The notes under the pieces were generated by a model. The model was not told the DNA's origin. It saw only the letters and a program-made list of their open reading frames with translations, and did not search any database. A stretch of 53,547 nt of DNA from Bacilli bacterium. GTDB taxonomy: Bacteria > Bacillota_I > Bacilli_A > RFN20 > CAG-826. Within the stretch, counting starts at the first letter, position 1. Every line of letters begins with the position of its first letter. Shown here piece by piece: positions 32,629 to 42,108 of the stretch. The position numbers and the translations under genes were made by a program. Location: contig JAFTDF010000025.1 of NCBI GenBank assembly GCA_017454295.1, positions 1-53,547 of the forward strand. Reading direction: 5' to 3'.

Positions 32629-35241
32629 ATGAAGAAACATACCCCGTTTTTATTCGCCCTTTCTTCCCTAAGCATTTTGGCGCTTGCCGGATGTGGGGGA
32701 GCCATGGGCTGGGAAAAAGATCCCGATGCGGAAATCCCACCCGCGCAAATCGGCTGGGACTACCAAGGGGAACTCCCCTCCGCCGAAGACCATTTGGTGG
32801 CCTTCGTTCCCAAAGAAACCCATTATAAAGGCGTCTATTGCTGGGATGATGCGGGGAATCAAATCTTCGGCAAATGGCCGGGTTCCAATTTGACCGTCAC
32901 CTCCAGTTATGATGCGAATTGGTATCAGGTCGATATCCCCGATTACACCAAGATCAACATCATTTGGAACGGCAATGGCCAAACCAAGGATATGGCCCTC
33001 ACCCATGGCGGGTATTGGTGGTTCTGGACCTCCGATAACGACATGCATGACGAGGCGCCTTCCGGGGCGTGGATCGATACGGCCAAATTCACCGATGAGA
33101 AAACCATCAATGTCGCCGCTTCGGCCAAGATGGATAAAGCCGTCTTATATGAAGGCGAAACCGAACTCATCGTCGCCGAAAACCCCGAAACCTCCGGTAT
33201 TTTCTTCAAACTCGGCGATCATCCCCTCGACTTACAAAAAGGCTATAAGGTCAAAGTCACCATGGCCGGATCGGAAAAGGAAGCCCATATCGATTTGGGC
33301 GGCCTCTATAGCACCGATGGGTTCAATCGCAGTTACGCCTATGAGGGCAATGACCTTGGCGTGACCTATACCCCGGCCTCTTCCACCTTTAAGGTGTGGT
33401 CGCCCGTTTCCACTTCCATCAAACTTCGCCTTTATAAGAACGGCACCCCGAGCAGCGTCGATGCGGAAAAAGGTAGCGATGAAGTCTACAAAGAAATCGC
33501 CATGGAAGCGGGGGAGAAAGGCATTTGGAGCGCCGTCGTCAACGAAAATCTCGATGGGTTCTACTATACCTATGTCGTCTCCAACGCCAACTATCACGAA
33601 CTCGAGATCGTCGATCCCTATGCCCGTAGCGCCGGCGTTAACGGCAAGCGCGGCATGATCTTAGATCTTGCCTCGACCAATCCCGAGGGCTGGGAAAACG
33701 CCAATCGCAATAACTATGACCGGAAGCAACTCGCCGTGTGGGAGACCCATATCGCCGATTTGACCTCTTCCTCCACCTGGACCGGAAAGGAAGAAAACCG
33801 CAAACGCTTTGCGGGCTTCCATGAATCCGGCACCACCTATAGTGAAGGCGGTAAGACCGTTTCCACCGGCTTCGATCACGTCAAGGAGCTCGGCGTCAAT
33901 GCCGTCCAGATCCTGCCGATGTTCGATCAGGACAATAACGAGATCAATCCCGAATTCAACTGGGGCTATAACCCGCTCAACTACAACGTCCCCGAAGGCG
34001 TCTACAGTTCCAACCCCTATGATGGCCGGGTCCGTGTCAAAGAACTCAAAGCGTTGATCGCCGATTATAACAAAGCCGGCATCAACATCATCATGGACGT
34101 CGTCTATAACCACGTCGCTGGCGCCAATAAGAGCAATTTCGACGTGCTCATGCCCGGTTACTATTTCCGTTATAACGAAGATGGCTCCCTCTCCAATGGC
34201 TCGGGATGTGGCAACGAAACCGCCTCCGACCACAAGATGATGCGCAAATTCATCATCGATTCGACCAAGTATTGGGCCGAAGAATATCATTTAGGCGGCT
34301 TCCGCTTCGACTTGATGGGTCTCCACGATATGGAAACCATGGAAAAGGTGAGCGAATCCTTAAAGAAGGTCGCCCCGAACATCGCCGTCTATGGCGAGCC
34401 TTGGACCGGTGGCACCACGCCCTTGGAAGAACAGAAGCAAGCCATCACCAAAAACGGGGCGAAGTTCAAAGGCTATGGGCTCTTCTCCGATGTCATGCGC
34501 GACGCGCTGATCAAGGGCGGCATGAACCCCGTGGGCAACAAGGGCTGGATCACCCAGACCTCCACGGGCATCATGGGCGATTTCAATAACGTCGTCCGCG
34601 GCATCAAAGGCACCATCAAGAGTGGTCCCACCGAGATCACCGATCCCGATACCATCGTCAACTATGTCACCTGCCACGATAACTTCACCCTCCATGACCG
34701 CATCGCGATCCTCAATGGCAAGGAAGACGAGGCGACCACCAAGAAGATGGCGATGCTGGCCAACTCCATCGTCTTCACCAGCCAAGGCACCTCCTTCATG
34801 CTCGCGGGTGACGAATTCCTCCGCAGCAAACCCGATGACGGCACCGATTCCACGGGTGGGTATTCGCATAACTCCTACAACAAGAGCTATGAATGCAACC
34901 AGCTCGACTATGCCTTGAAGATCCAACATCAGGATATGGTGGAGCACTACAAGAAACTCATCGCCTTGAAGACCAAAATCAGTGGTCTACGCTTAGGTAA
35001 GGGCGATGCTGGCAATCTCAAAATCGAAACCGATGACGGCTATAACCGCATCGTCTATGAAGTCCGCGACAATGAAACCGGCCGTACCTACAAGATCGCC
35101 CACGCTAGCGGCGCCAATACGGCGAAAGCGGTGGACTTCTCCGGCTACACCCTCTACCTGGATACCCTCGACAAAGCGGGTCTCACCCTTTCGGGTGCCA
35201 CGCCGCTAGACCACTTCCAGACAATCATCGCCTATAAGTAA
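32629..35241 (+). CDS. Secreted pullulanase-like GH13 lipoprotein with CBM26-like module
   Basis: Probably cuts alpha-1,6 branches in starch-type glucans at the outer face of the membrane. 870 residues. The signal peptide has lipobox LALAGC (C22). Residues about 56-135 resemble a CBM26 starch-binding module (GVYCWDDAGNQIFGKWPG, then IIWNGNGQTKDM). A CBM48-type beta domain follows at about 240-345 and a GH13 barrel after it. NWGYNPLNYNVPEG is the pullulanase/debranching signature. Catalytic residues are D561 (GFRFDLMG), E590 (VYGEPW) and D684 (VTCHDN). The start follows GAAAGGA. It opens the starch locus on its own promoter and ends at a terminator before malE. Confidence 0.9.
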   Translation: MKKHTPFLFALSSLSILALAGCGGAMGWEKDPDAEIPPAQIGWDYQGELPSAEDHLVAFVPKETHYKGVYCWDDAGNQIFGKWPGSNLTVTSSYDANWYQVDIPDYTKINIIWNGNGQTKDMALTHGGYWWFWTSDNDMHDEAPSGAWIDTAKFTDEKTINVAASAKMDKAVLYEGETELIVAENPETSGIFFKLGDHPLDLQKGYKVKVTMAGSEKEAHIDLGGLYSTDGFNRSYAYEGNDLGVTYTPASSTFKVWSPVSTSIKLRLYKNGTPSSVDAEKGSDEVYKEIAMEAGEKGIWSAVVNENLDGFYYTYVVSNANYHELEIVDPYARSAGVNGKRGMILDLASTNPEGWENANRNNYDRKQLAVWETHIADLTSSSTWTGKEENRKRFAGFHESGTTYSEGGKTVSTGFDHVKELGVNAVQILPMFDQDNNEINPEFNWGYNPLNYNVPEGVYSSNPYDGRVRVKELKALIADYNKAGINIIMDVVYNHVAGANKSNFDVLMPGYYFRYNEDGSLSNGSGCGNETASDHKMMRKFIIDSTKYWAEEYHLGGFRFDLMGLHDMETMEKVSESLKKVAPNIAVYGEPWTGGTTPLEEQKQAITKNGAKFKGYGLFSDVMRDALIKGGMNPVGNKGWITQTSTGIMGDFNNVVRGIKGTIKSGPTEITDPDTIVNYVTCHDNFTLHDRIAILNGKEDEATTKKMAMLANSIVFTSQGTSFMLAGDEFLRSKPDDGTDSTGGYSHNSYNKSYECNQLDYALKIQHQDMVEHYKKLIALKTKISGLRLGKGDAGNLKIETDDGYNRIVYEVRDNETGRTYKIAHASGANTAKAVDFSGYTLYLDTLDKAGLTLSGATPLDHFQTIIAYK

Positions 35242-35264
35242 AAAAAGGCGCCCAAAAACCAAAT

Positions 35265-35296
35265 AGGGCAAGGAACGATTCCCTGCCCTTTTTATA
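35265..35296 (+). terminator. Terminator after the pullulanase-like gene
   Basis: AGGGCAAGGAA-CGA-TTCCCTGCCCT followed by TTTTTA. Confidence 0.88.
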
Positions 35297-35370
35297 TGTC
35301 ATTTTCTAAGGGAACAAATGCGCTGAAAAATGCAAGGGGTTTTTTGCAAAAAGTTGCGGTGGCATCGAGA

Positions 35371-35384
35371 TGTAAGGGCTACCA
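35371..35384 (+). promoter_or_regulatory. Operator-like site upstream of malE (12 of 14 match)
   Basis: TGTAAGGGCTACCA matches the TGTAAGGGCTTACA element found at 48105 and 49509 in 12 of 14 positions; the right half is degenerate. It lies just upstream of the -35 of the malE promoter. Confidence 0.6.
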
Positions 35385-35391
35385 ATTTCGC

Positions 35392-35420
35392 TTTACATAT
35401 GCGTATGAGCGTCCTAAAAT
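35392..35420 (+). promoter_or_regulatory. malEFG promoter
   Basis: TTTACA (35392-35397), 17 nt, TAAAAT (35415-35420). A dyad CATA-TGCG-TATG lies in the spacer. The transcript would have a leader of about 95 nt. Confidence 0.72.
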
Positions 35421-35520
35421 GTCCTTATGTTGAACAAAAATTACGATGGATTGACGCGTAACAAGTTCTTTGGACGCCCAATCAGTAATTTTTAATGAAA
35501 AGAAAGGAGTCTGTAATTTT

Positions 35521-36750
35521 ATGTTTAACAAAAAAGCTTCCCTGTTCGTGCTTGCCTTAGCAGCGACTGGCCTTGCCTCCTGCGGCAACAGCGGACCGGA
35601 CCTCACCTATTGGTGCCCCAACGGCGACAACGATTTGATGGAACAACTCGTTGCCGACTTCAAGGCCTCCAACGCCGAGTACTCGAAACTCAACATCAAA
35701 GTCTCTGCCAACTATGGCGAAGGCGACACCTATGCCGCTCTCCACAAAGACCTCGATGCCGCTGCCGACGTCATCTTAATGGCCGACAACAACATCCGTG
35801 ATGGTGTCAAGGCCGACGAACTCGCCCAGATCGACGACGCCGCCTTCAAGAAGACCGTCTCCGAAGGTGCCGTCGCCGCCACCTCCATCGATGGCAAGAT
35901 GTACGGCTATGCCTACCGCGCCGACAACTCCCCGATGCCGATTTACTCCACCGAAACCTTCGCCAAGGAACCCACTTCCTTCGAAGAAATCCTCAAGGTC
36001 GCAAAAGAGAAAGGCCAGAAGGTCTACTTCGACCTCGGCAATGGCTGGTACAACCCGACCCTTCTCTGGTCCGGCGGAGGTGAATTCACCATCAACGCCA
36101 AGGGCGAACTCGAAACCAACCTCTCCGGTGATGTGAAGGCCAAGGTCGCGAAGTCCCTCGAAGCCTACAAGGCTCTCTACAACTCCTACAAGGATACCTG
36201 GGTCTCCTCCTCCGACAACGCCAAGATCGAAGCCGACTTCAAGGATAAGAAGTGCGCCTATGCCTTCCTCTGGAATGACCTCTCCGCCATCCAGGCCGGC
36301 AACGCCAAAGTCGCCGTCGGCATGTGGCCGACCATCAAAGTCGATGGTAAGGACGCCAACATGGATTGCTTCGCTTCCTACAAAGCCATCGTTTGCAAGA
36401 ACGGCAAGGATTCCAAGCGCGTCGAACTCGCCAAGAAGTTCGCTGCCTTCCTCGCCAGCAAGAACAGCCAGAAGAAACGGTTCGATGCCCTCCAGCATGG
36501 TCCGTCCAACCTCGAACTCCTTGCCTCCAAGGATATCCAAGCCGCTCCGTTCATCGCCGCTATCGGCCGTATGGAAGAAGCCAAGCGTACCCATGGTCAG
36601 GCCCTCTCGACCACCGGTGACTTCTGGGATCCGATGGCCAACCTCGGTGGCTTGATCACCAATGGTAAGGAAACCTGGGGTGACTACGCCGACGCCGGCA
36701 AAGTCATTGACGCCCTCGTCAAGAACAAAGGCTGGAGCGTCAAAGCCTAA
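35521..36750 (+). CDS. Maltodextrin/sugar ABC transporter substrate-binding lipoprotein (MalE-like)
   Basis: Captures oligosaccharides outside the cell and delivers them to the MalFG channel. 409 residues from ATG 35521, chosen by AAGGAG 11 nt upstream and by the signal peptide start MFNKKASLFVLALAATGLASC, with lipid Cys at 21. The mature part has the family-1 solute-binding layout (LTYWCPNGDNDLMEQLVADF, then DVILMADNN). Codon use is very uniform and GC-ending, as in highly expressed genes. A perfect 10-bp stem-loop follows the gene, as is common between malE and malF, where it keeps binding-protein mRNA in excess. Maltodextrin specificity is inferred from the neighbouring GH13 genes. Confidence 0.9.
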   Translation: MFNKKASLFVLALAATGLASCGNSGPDLTYWCPNGDNDLMEQLVADFKASNAEYSKLNIKVSANYGEGDTYAALHKDLDAAADVILMADNNIRDGVKADELAQIDDAAFKKTVSEGAVAATSIDGKMYGYAYRADNSPMPIYSTETFAKEPTSFEEILKVAKEKGQKVYFDLGNGWYNPTLLWSGGGEFTINAKGELETNLSGDVKAKVAKSLEAYKALYNSYKDTWVSSSDNAKIEADFKDKKCAYAFLWNDLSAIQAGNAKVAVGMWPTIKVDGKDANMDCFASYKAIVCKNGKDSKRVELAKKFAAFLASKNSQKKRFDALQHGPSNLELLASKDIQAAPFIAAIGRMEEAKRTHGQALSTTGDFWDPMANLGGLITNGKETWGDYADAGKVIDALVKNKGWSVKA

Positions 36751-36780
36751 TCGGCCGCCGATTCCATTATTCAACCATTA

Positions 36781-36808
36781 CCCAAAGGGGCCAAACCGCC
36801 CCTTTGGG
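36781..36808 (+). other. Intercistronic stem-loop between malE and malF
   Basis: CCCAAAGGGG, 8-nt loop, CCCCTTTGGG: a perfect 10-bp stem without a U-run, so more likely an mRNA stabiliser or partial attenuator than a full terminator. Confidence 0.8.
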
Positions 36809-36841
36809 TTCTCCTGCATTTAGTGCAAGAAAGGACTGCAT

Positions 36842-39469
36842 ATGTCAGAACAAGAGAACTCCTCCAAGTCTGGACAGGGTGTCGTCTATGGAGAAGCCGG
36901 TATCGACTTTAGCGGTGTAAGCGCTCTAGCCAATACCGATTTCAAGCCCGAATCGAAGGGTGTGGCCTTCCGCAACGCCATTCTGGAAAGCCTCGCCAAA
37001 CTTGGCCTCTTCCTCTTCGGGATCATCCTGGATGTCCTCAAAACGATCTGGGCGATTATCGCAGGGCTCTTCACCGGCATCTACCGGGGAATCAAGGCCC
37101 TTGGTCGTTACTTCCGCGGCAACCACCGCAAATTCATGGAGATGGACAAGTGGGGCAAAGGCTCCTTCTTCCTCCAAGGCCTCGGCCAAATCAAAATGGG
37201 CCAGGTCGGGCAGGGCGTTGTCTTCATGGTCGTCGAGGTCGTCTTCGTCATCTTCATGGCGGCGGCGGGCATCGTCAACATCATCAACCTCTTCTCGTTG
37301 GATGCGGTTACCCGTGAATCCCACACCAGATTGCTCTTAGGTATCATGGCGCTCATCATCATCGCCGCCTATTGGTTCGTCTGGCAACTCGGCGTCAATG
37401 CCACCTACGATTCCTACCAGATCCTCCATAACTTCGATTTCCGCAATGCCCGCGAAAACCAACTCGCCGTCTTGAATTCCTATGGCAATTATCAAGACGA
37501 TCAGAGTAAAGGCTTAGTGGAAATGAAACACCGCGACGTCTATAAGCTCATGCGTGGGAAATACGCGTATTCCTATTTATCCGCGCGTTATATCTCATAC
37601 GTGGACTTCAAGCGCGTCCCCGAACGGGAACCCAATGCCTTTGAAAAATTCAAACAGCGTTTCAAGGCGAAGTTCTACGCCGGTTACGATAAGTGGCGCG
37701 TCAAGGTCAAAGCCGGGAAGTGGAGCTCCATCTTCGCCGCTTACCTTGAATGGAAACTGGCCAAACCCAAATCCAAATATGGTCTCACCGTCGTCCGTAA
37801 CGAAGTCGAAATCGGTCTTCTCCGGTTCCATCATACCTACGACAAATATAACGACTATCACTCCGTCCTCCGTGACTCCGAAGCCCTTCTCCGCGTCCTT
37901 GAAAACGCCGAGCAAGTCTTAAAATGCGTCTACGCCGAAGACGAAGTCTCCGCCAAAAACGGCATTGCCCCGATTCCCCATGGTTCCAAAGTCAAAGCCA
38001 AGGAAATCCTGCCGCGGATCGTCGGCTACTACGAATGCTCCTTCGATGTCGGCATCACCGCCTCCGAACTCGTCGCCAAGGCCCTTAAGACCAGTGGCGA
38101 AAAAGGCGCGGTCAAAGCCATCGAAGACACCCGTGCCGCTGAGCAGGAACGCCACGACCTCTTCATCTATGAAAATAATGAAAAGGTCAAAGCCGAAGCC
38201 GCCGGTATCCGTCAGGCCTATTTGGATTACGATAAGCTCTCCAATTACCTGCTCAAAGGCAAGAAGGAATTCCTTGCCGAATTGAAGAATGTCTACGGCA
38301 TCTCCGAACACTATGGCGAGATGATCTATGGCGACTTCAAGCAAGCCGTCGCGGATTCGCCCGCCAATGAAGAAGCGGTGAAGGAAAACCTCGCCCGCCG
38401 CTCCGAAAACTTCGAGCCCGTCCGCGAACTTCTCGAAACCTATGCCTACCATGGCCAACCCGTGAAGTTCAAAAAGCAAGTCAAACAGTACGCCGACGAA
38501 AAGTTCGCGACCACCGTCTTGGCCTTGCCGGTCCTCGGGGCCATCTTGACCTGCATCCTCCCGCTGGTCTTCTCCGTCATGATCGGGTTCACCAACTGGG
38601 ATGGCAACCATACTTCCTATACCTTCACCTGGAACATGGAAGCCTGGGGTCAGGTCTTCGGCATGTCCTCCACCGGAGGTGACTTCGCCACCGCGTTCTC
38701 GACCCTCTTGATCTGGACGCTTATCTGGGCCTTCTTCGCCACCTTCACCAACTATATCTTCGGTATCATCGTCGCCCTTCTTATCAATAAGAAAGGCATC
38801 AAGCTGAAGACGCTGTGGCGTACTTGCTTCGTCATCACCATCGCCATTCCGCAATTCATCACCTTGCTTTCGATGAACTTGCTCCTTGCCGCCGATGGTC
38901 CGATCAACTCTGCCTTAGAGGCCGCTGGCATGGCGAAGATTCCGTTCTTGAGCGAAATCACCAACGGCGTCGCCGCCTTCGACGTCTCCCAAGGCAATTA
39001 CTTCTTCATCAAATTCATGATCATCGTGATCAATATGTGGGTTGGTATCCCTTACACGATCCTTTCCACCTCCGGTATCTTGATGAACATTCCGGAAGAT
39101 CTCTACGAATCCGCCCAGATCGACGGCGCGAGCCCCTGGACCCAATTCTGGAAGATCACGATGCCTTACATCATCTTCGTCACCGGTCCGTCCTTGCTGA
39201 CGACCTTCATCGGCAACATCAACAACTTCAACGTCATCTACTTCCTTTCCGGTGGTGGACCGACCAAGCTCGATGCCCTCGGCAACGTGGGCGCCGGCCA
39301 TACCGACTTGCTCATCACCTGGCTTTATAAGCTCACCGCGAGCCGTCAGAACCCCGAATACGCGATGGGTTCGGTCATCGGTATCTTGATGTTCGCCGTC
39401 TGCGCCTTCTTCTCCCTTATCATGTATAAGAGAATGGGCTCCGTTCAAAACGAGGAGGCATTCCAATAA
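36842..39469 (+). CDS. MalF-type ABC permease with very large N-terminal extension
   Basis: 875 residues. The last about 320 residues (555-875) are a normal MalF-type permease with six hydrophobic helices and an EAA loop (EDLYESAQIDGASPWTQFWKITMP, cut here: EDLYESAQIDGASP at 752-765). The first 185 residues carry about three more hydrophobic segments and a GLGQIKMGQVGQG motif like the N-terminal helices of MdxF-type MalF proteins. Residues about 186-550 are a hydrophilic, Lys/Glu-rich domain I do not recognise. B. subtilis-type homologues have roughly 420-435 residues and E. coli MalF has 514, so this is about double. The start follows AGAAAGG. The stop overlaps the malG start (TAATG). Confidence 0.85.
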   Translation: MSEQENSSKSGQGVVYGEAGIDFSGVSALANTDFKPESKGVAFRNAILESLAKLGLFLFGIILDVLKTIWAIIAGLFTGIYRGIKALGRYFRGNHRKFMEMDKWGKGSFFLQGLGQIKMGQVGQGVVFMVVEVVFVIFMAAAGIVNIINLFSLDAVTRESHTRLLLGIMALIIIAAYWFVWQLGVNATYDSYQILHNFDFRNARENQLAVLNSYGNYQDDQSKGLVEMKHRDVYKLMRGKYAYSYLSARYISYVDFKRVPEREPNAFEKFKQRFKAKFYAGYDKWRVKVKAGKWSSIFAAYLEWKLAKPKSKYGLTVVRNEVEIGLLRFHHTYDKYNDYHSVLRDSEALLRVLENAEQVLKCVYAEDEVSAKNGIAPIPHGSKVKAKEILPRIVGYYECSFDVGITASELVAKALKTSGEKGAVKAIEDTRAAEQERHDLFIYENNEKVKAEAAGIRQAYLDYDKLSNYLLKGKKEFLAELKNVYGISEHYGEMIYGDFKQAVADSPANEEAVKENLARRSENFEPVRELLETYAYHGQPVKFKKQVKQYADEKFATTVLALPVLGAILTCILPLVFSVMIGFTNWDGNHTSYTFTWNMEAWGQVFGMSSTGGDFATAFSTLLIWTLIWAFFATFTNYIFGIIVALLINKKGIKLKTLWRTCFVITIAIPQFITLLSMNLLLAADGPINSALEAAGMAKIPFLSEITNGVAAFDVSQGNYFFIKFMIIVINMWVGIPYTILSTSGILMNIPEDLYESAQIDGASPWTQFWKITMPYIIFVTGPSLLTTFIGNINNFNVIYFLSGGGPTKLDALGNVGAGHTDLLITWLYKLTASRQNPEYAMGSVIGILMFAVCAFFSLIMYKRMGSVQNEEAFQ

Positions 39470-40476
39470 TGGCTACCAACGTTCAAGCGCTCACTTCCGA
39501 CGAGCAAATCCGTCTCTCCCAAGAGAAGAAGCGGAAACACGAAGGCTCCCTCCGTACGCGCCGCCTCGTCTCCAACATCATCATCTACATCATTCTCGCG
39601 GTGATGTGCGTCATCTGGCTATTGCCCGTCGTTTGGCTTGTCTTGCAGTCCTTCAACGTCGAACCCGGCAGTGCTGGTTTGACCCGTATCATCCCGATCG
39701 AATGGGGTCTATACAACTACCAATACCTCTTCACCAACGTCTATTGGGACGTCCAAATCGGGGAAATGCCTTCCGCCTACGTCTTCTTCTTGAAGGTGGG
39801 CGAAAACGGCGTGGTCATCGGTTCCTTCTTCTACACCTTGATCATCGCCATCTTCTCCTCCTTGATCTCGACCCTCTTCGTCATGGCGACCTCCTACGCC
39901 TTCTCCCGTCTCCGCTTCAAATCGCGCCGGGCGATGATGCGTATCATCCTCTTATTGGGCATGTTCCCGGGCTTCCTAGGCCTCATCGTCTTGTATCAAC
40001 TCTTCAAGATCATGGGCTTGCTCAACACCATCTGGTCGCTCATCATCGTCTACTCCGGCGGTGCTGGTATGGGCTACTACATCTCCAAAGGCTTCTTCGA
40101 TACCATCTCCAAACAGATCGACGAAGCGGCCATGATCGACGGGGCCACCAAGTTCCAGATCTTCTATAAGATCACGATGCCCCTCTCCAAACCGATCATC
40201 GTCTACCAAATCCTCACCTCCTTCATGGGTCCGTGGGCCGAATTCATCACTTCGTCCTACATCCTTGGCGGCGCTCAAAACGCCACCACGGGCAACCCGA
40301 CCACGGTCGCCGTCCAATTGCAGGATATGCTCCGCATCACCGACGGTACCCGCGGCAAATACTGGGGTCAATTCTGCGCCGGCGCCATCGTCGTCGCGAT
40401 TCCGACTTCCATCCTCTTCCTCATCATGCAAAAGAACTACGTCGGCGGTGTTACCGGCGGCGCGGTCAAAGGTTAA
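39469..40476 (+). CDS. MalG-type ABC permease
   Basis: Second channel subunit of the maltodextrin importer, 335 residues. Six hydrophobic helices and the EAA motif DEAAMIDGATKFQIFYKITMP are visible; the C-terminus ends GGVTGGAVKG, similar to MalG. The start overlaps the malF stop as TAATG, with GAGGAGG 9-10 nt upstream. No ATPase gene follows; a MsmX/MalK-type ATPase must come from elsewhere in the genome. Confidence 0.93.
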   Translation: MATNVQALTSDEQIRLSQEKKRKHEGSLRTRRLVSNIIIYIILAVMCVIWLLPVVWLVLQSFNVEPGSAGLTRIIPIEWGLYNYQYLFTNVYWDVQIGEMPSAYVFFLKVGENGVVIGSFFYTLIIAIFSSLISTLFVMATSYAFSRLRFKSRRAMMRIILLLGMFPGFLGLIVLYQLFKIMGLLNTIWSLIIVYSGGAGMGYYISKGFFDTISKQIDEAAMIDGATKFQIFYKITMPLSKPIIVYQILTSFMGPWAEFITSSYILGGAQNATTGNPTTVAVQLQDMLRITDGTRGKYWGQFCAGAIVVAIPTSILFLIMQKNYVGGVTGGAVKG

Positions 40477-40485
40477 ACTCCTTTC

Positions 40486-40515
40486 GCCAGGGGGATCTTC
40501 AACGGTCCCCCTGGC
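40486..40515 (+). other. Intercistronic stem-loop after malG
   Basis: GCCAGGGGGA, 10-nt loop, TCCCCCTGGC: a perfect 10-bp stem with no U-run. Mirrors the stem-loop after malE and may protect the malEFG mRNA 3' end or reduce read-through into the amylase genes. Confidence 0.8.
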
Positions 40516-40531
40516 CTTCCACTATCTACGT

Positions 40532-42103
40532 ATGAGCAACAAGATTCTTAGAAAAACCTTACCGATCCTCCTCTTAACGGGGCTGTTGTCTTCTTGTGGT
40601 GGCGGCTATCAGATCAAAGAAGCCGATAACGCGGGCGGCAGTGCCTTTTATGAAATCTTCGTGGGGTCTTTCTGCGATTCCAATGGCGACGGCACCGGCG
40701 ATTTGAAGGGCATCGAGAGCAAACTCGATTATCTTAAATCCCTGGGCGTGTCCAATCTTTGGCTCACCCCGATCCACCCTTCGCCGAGTTATCACAAATA
40801 CGATGTGAAGGATTATTACGATATCGATCCGAAGTTTGGCACGATGGCCGATTTCGAATCCTTGGTCAGCTCCGCCAAAACCAAAGGCATGGGCATCATC
40901 ATGGATATGGTTTTTAACCATACCTCCGTCCAATCCCCTTGGTTCGACAAGTTCTGCGAGGCTTTAAAGACCAATAACACCAAATCCGAATACTACGATA
41001 ACTATTCCTGGTCCGAAGAATATATATCGGGCTATGCCTACAATGCCAAGGCCGGGGTCAACGTCGAATGCAATTTCGATCGAAACATGCCTGAGCTCAA
41101 CATGGATTCCAAATTCGTCCGCGCCGAGCTAAAGAAAATCCAAGATTTCTGGCTCGATAAAGGCGTGGCCGGATTCCGTTATGACGCGGTCAAATACTAT
41201 TATTGCGATAACTATGGCGGCAATATCGTCGGCGACACCGAAAAGAACGTGCCCTTGCTCAAAGAGCTTGCCGATAGCGCCAAAGCGAAAAAGAAAGACG
41301 TCTATCTCGTCGGCGAGAACTGGGTGACCGACCAAGAGAACATCAACGCCTACGCTTCTAGCGGCATGAATATGTTCAATTTCCCCACCGCCGGGGTCGA
41401 TGGCTCCGGTACCGCCGGGGAAATCGTCCTTAACGGCGGCCCCAAATATTTCGCCAACGCGATCGAAAGCGCCCAAAAAGGGTTGCTCGAGGCCAATCCC
41501 GATGCCGATATGTGCGTCTTCGTCTCCAATCACGATACCGATCGTTGGGGTGGCTTCCGCAATGGCCATGATCACGCCGAGGAAGCACGGAAAGTGGTGG
41601 CCAGCGCCTACTTATTGACCCCTGGCACCCCCTTTATCTACTATGGCGAGGAAATCCAGATGCTCGGACAACGGACCTCGGAAAGCACCGATGCCGAACG
41701 TCGCCAAGCCATGGTCTGGAACGATGATTCCATCACCTGCAATCAACCCGAGGGCTTCCCCGTCCCCAAACAAGTCACGAAAGGCGTAGGGGAATCGGAA
41801 AAAGACGGTTGGAGCATGCTCAACCATTATCGGAAGGTCCTTTCCATCCGCAATACCTATAAAGAAGTTTTCCGCAAAGGCATCTTCACCGCCGTGGAAA
41901 CCCCCGAACGCGCCGTGATTTTCAAGATCGTCAGCGGAAACGAAACCTATTATTTGGCGCATAACTGCGTGGATAAACCCCTCACCCTTAATCTGCCTGA
42001 CGGTTTGCAGATCCTCGAAGAGATCAACGTCAGTCAATCCTCCCCATCCTATGCGAGCGGCGCGCTGACGCTACAACCCTATTCCAGCGCCTTCTTGAGG
42101 TAA
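40532..42103 (+). CDS. Secreted alpha-amylase-like GH13 lipoprotein
   Basis: 523 residues from ATG 40532. The lipobox LLSSC (C22) follows a short hydrophobic segment. The GH13 barrel begins almost at once (FYEIFVGSFCDSNGDGTGDLKGI) and shows DMVFNHTS, nucleophile D218 in GFRYDAV, acid/base E262 in LVGENW and D335 in VSNHDTD; a short C-terminal beta domain follows. The layout fits alpha-amylases or neopullulanase-like enzymes acting on maltooligosaccharides. No ribosome binding site is obvious before the start, but an upstream extension would run through malG and the stem-loop. Five nucleotides separate it from the next gene, so it is co-transcribed. Confidence 0.88.
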   Translation: MSNKILRKTLPILLLTGLLSSCGGGYQIKEADNAGGSAFYEIFVGSFCDSNGDGTGDLKGIESKLDYLKSLGVSNLWLTPIHPSPSYHKYDVKDYYDIDPKFGTMADFESLVSSAKTKGMGIIMDMVFNHTSVQSPWFDKFCEALKTNNTKSEYYDNYSWSEEYISGYAYNAKAGVNVECNFDRNMPELNMDSKFVRAELKKIQDFWLDKGVAGFRYDAVKYYYCDNYGGNIVGDTEKNVPLLKELADSAKAKKKDVYLVGENWVTDQENINAYASSGMNMFNFPTAGVDGSGTAGEIVLNGGPKYFANAIESAQKGLLEANPDADMCVFVSNHDTDRWGGFRNGHDHAEEARKVVASAYLLTPGTPFIYYGEEIQMLGQRTSESTDAERRQAMVWNDDSITCNQPEGFPVPKQVTKGVGESEKDGWSMLNHYRKVLSIRNTYKEVFRKGIFTAVETPERAVIFKIVSGNETYYLAHNCVDKPLTLNLPDGLQILEEINVSQSSPSYASGALTLQPYSSAFLR

Positions 42104-42108
42104 GCATT

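Noticed and set aside
35776..36774. 332-codon minus-strand frame over malE
   Set aside because: Same antisense artefact; malE shows signal peptide, lipobox and solute-binding fold pattern.
37919..38854. 311-codon minus-strand frame over the malF extension
   Set aside because: Considered because the malF extension is unusual, but the plus frame continues unbroken into the permease core and the antisense frame has no domain pattern.
40265..40531. Upstream extension of the alpha-amylase by 89 residues
   Set aside because: It would overlap malG and the stem-loop, and would bury the lipoprotein signal peptide that starts at 40532.
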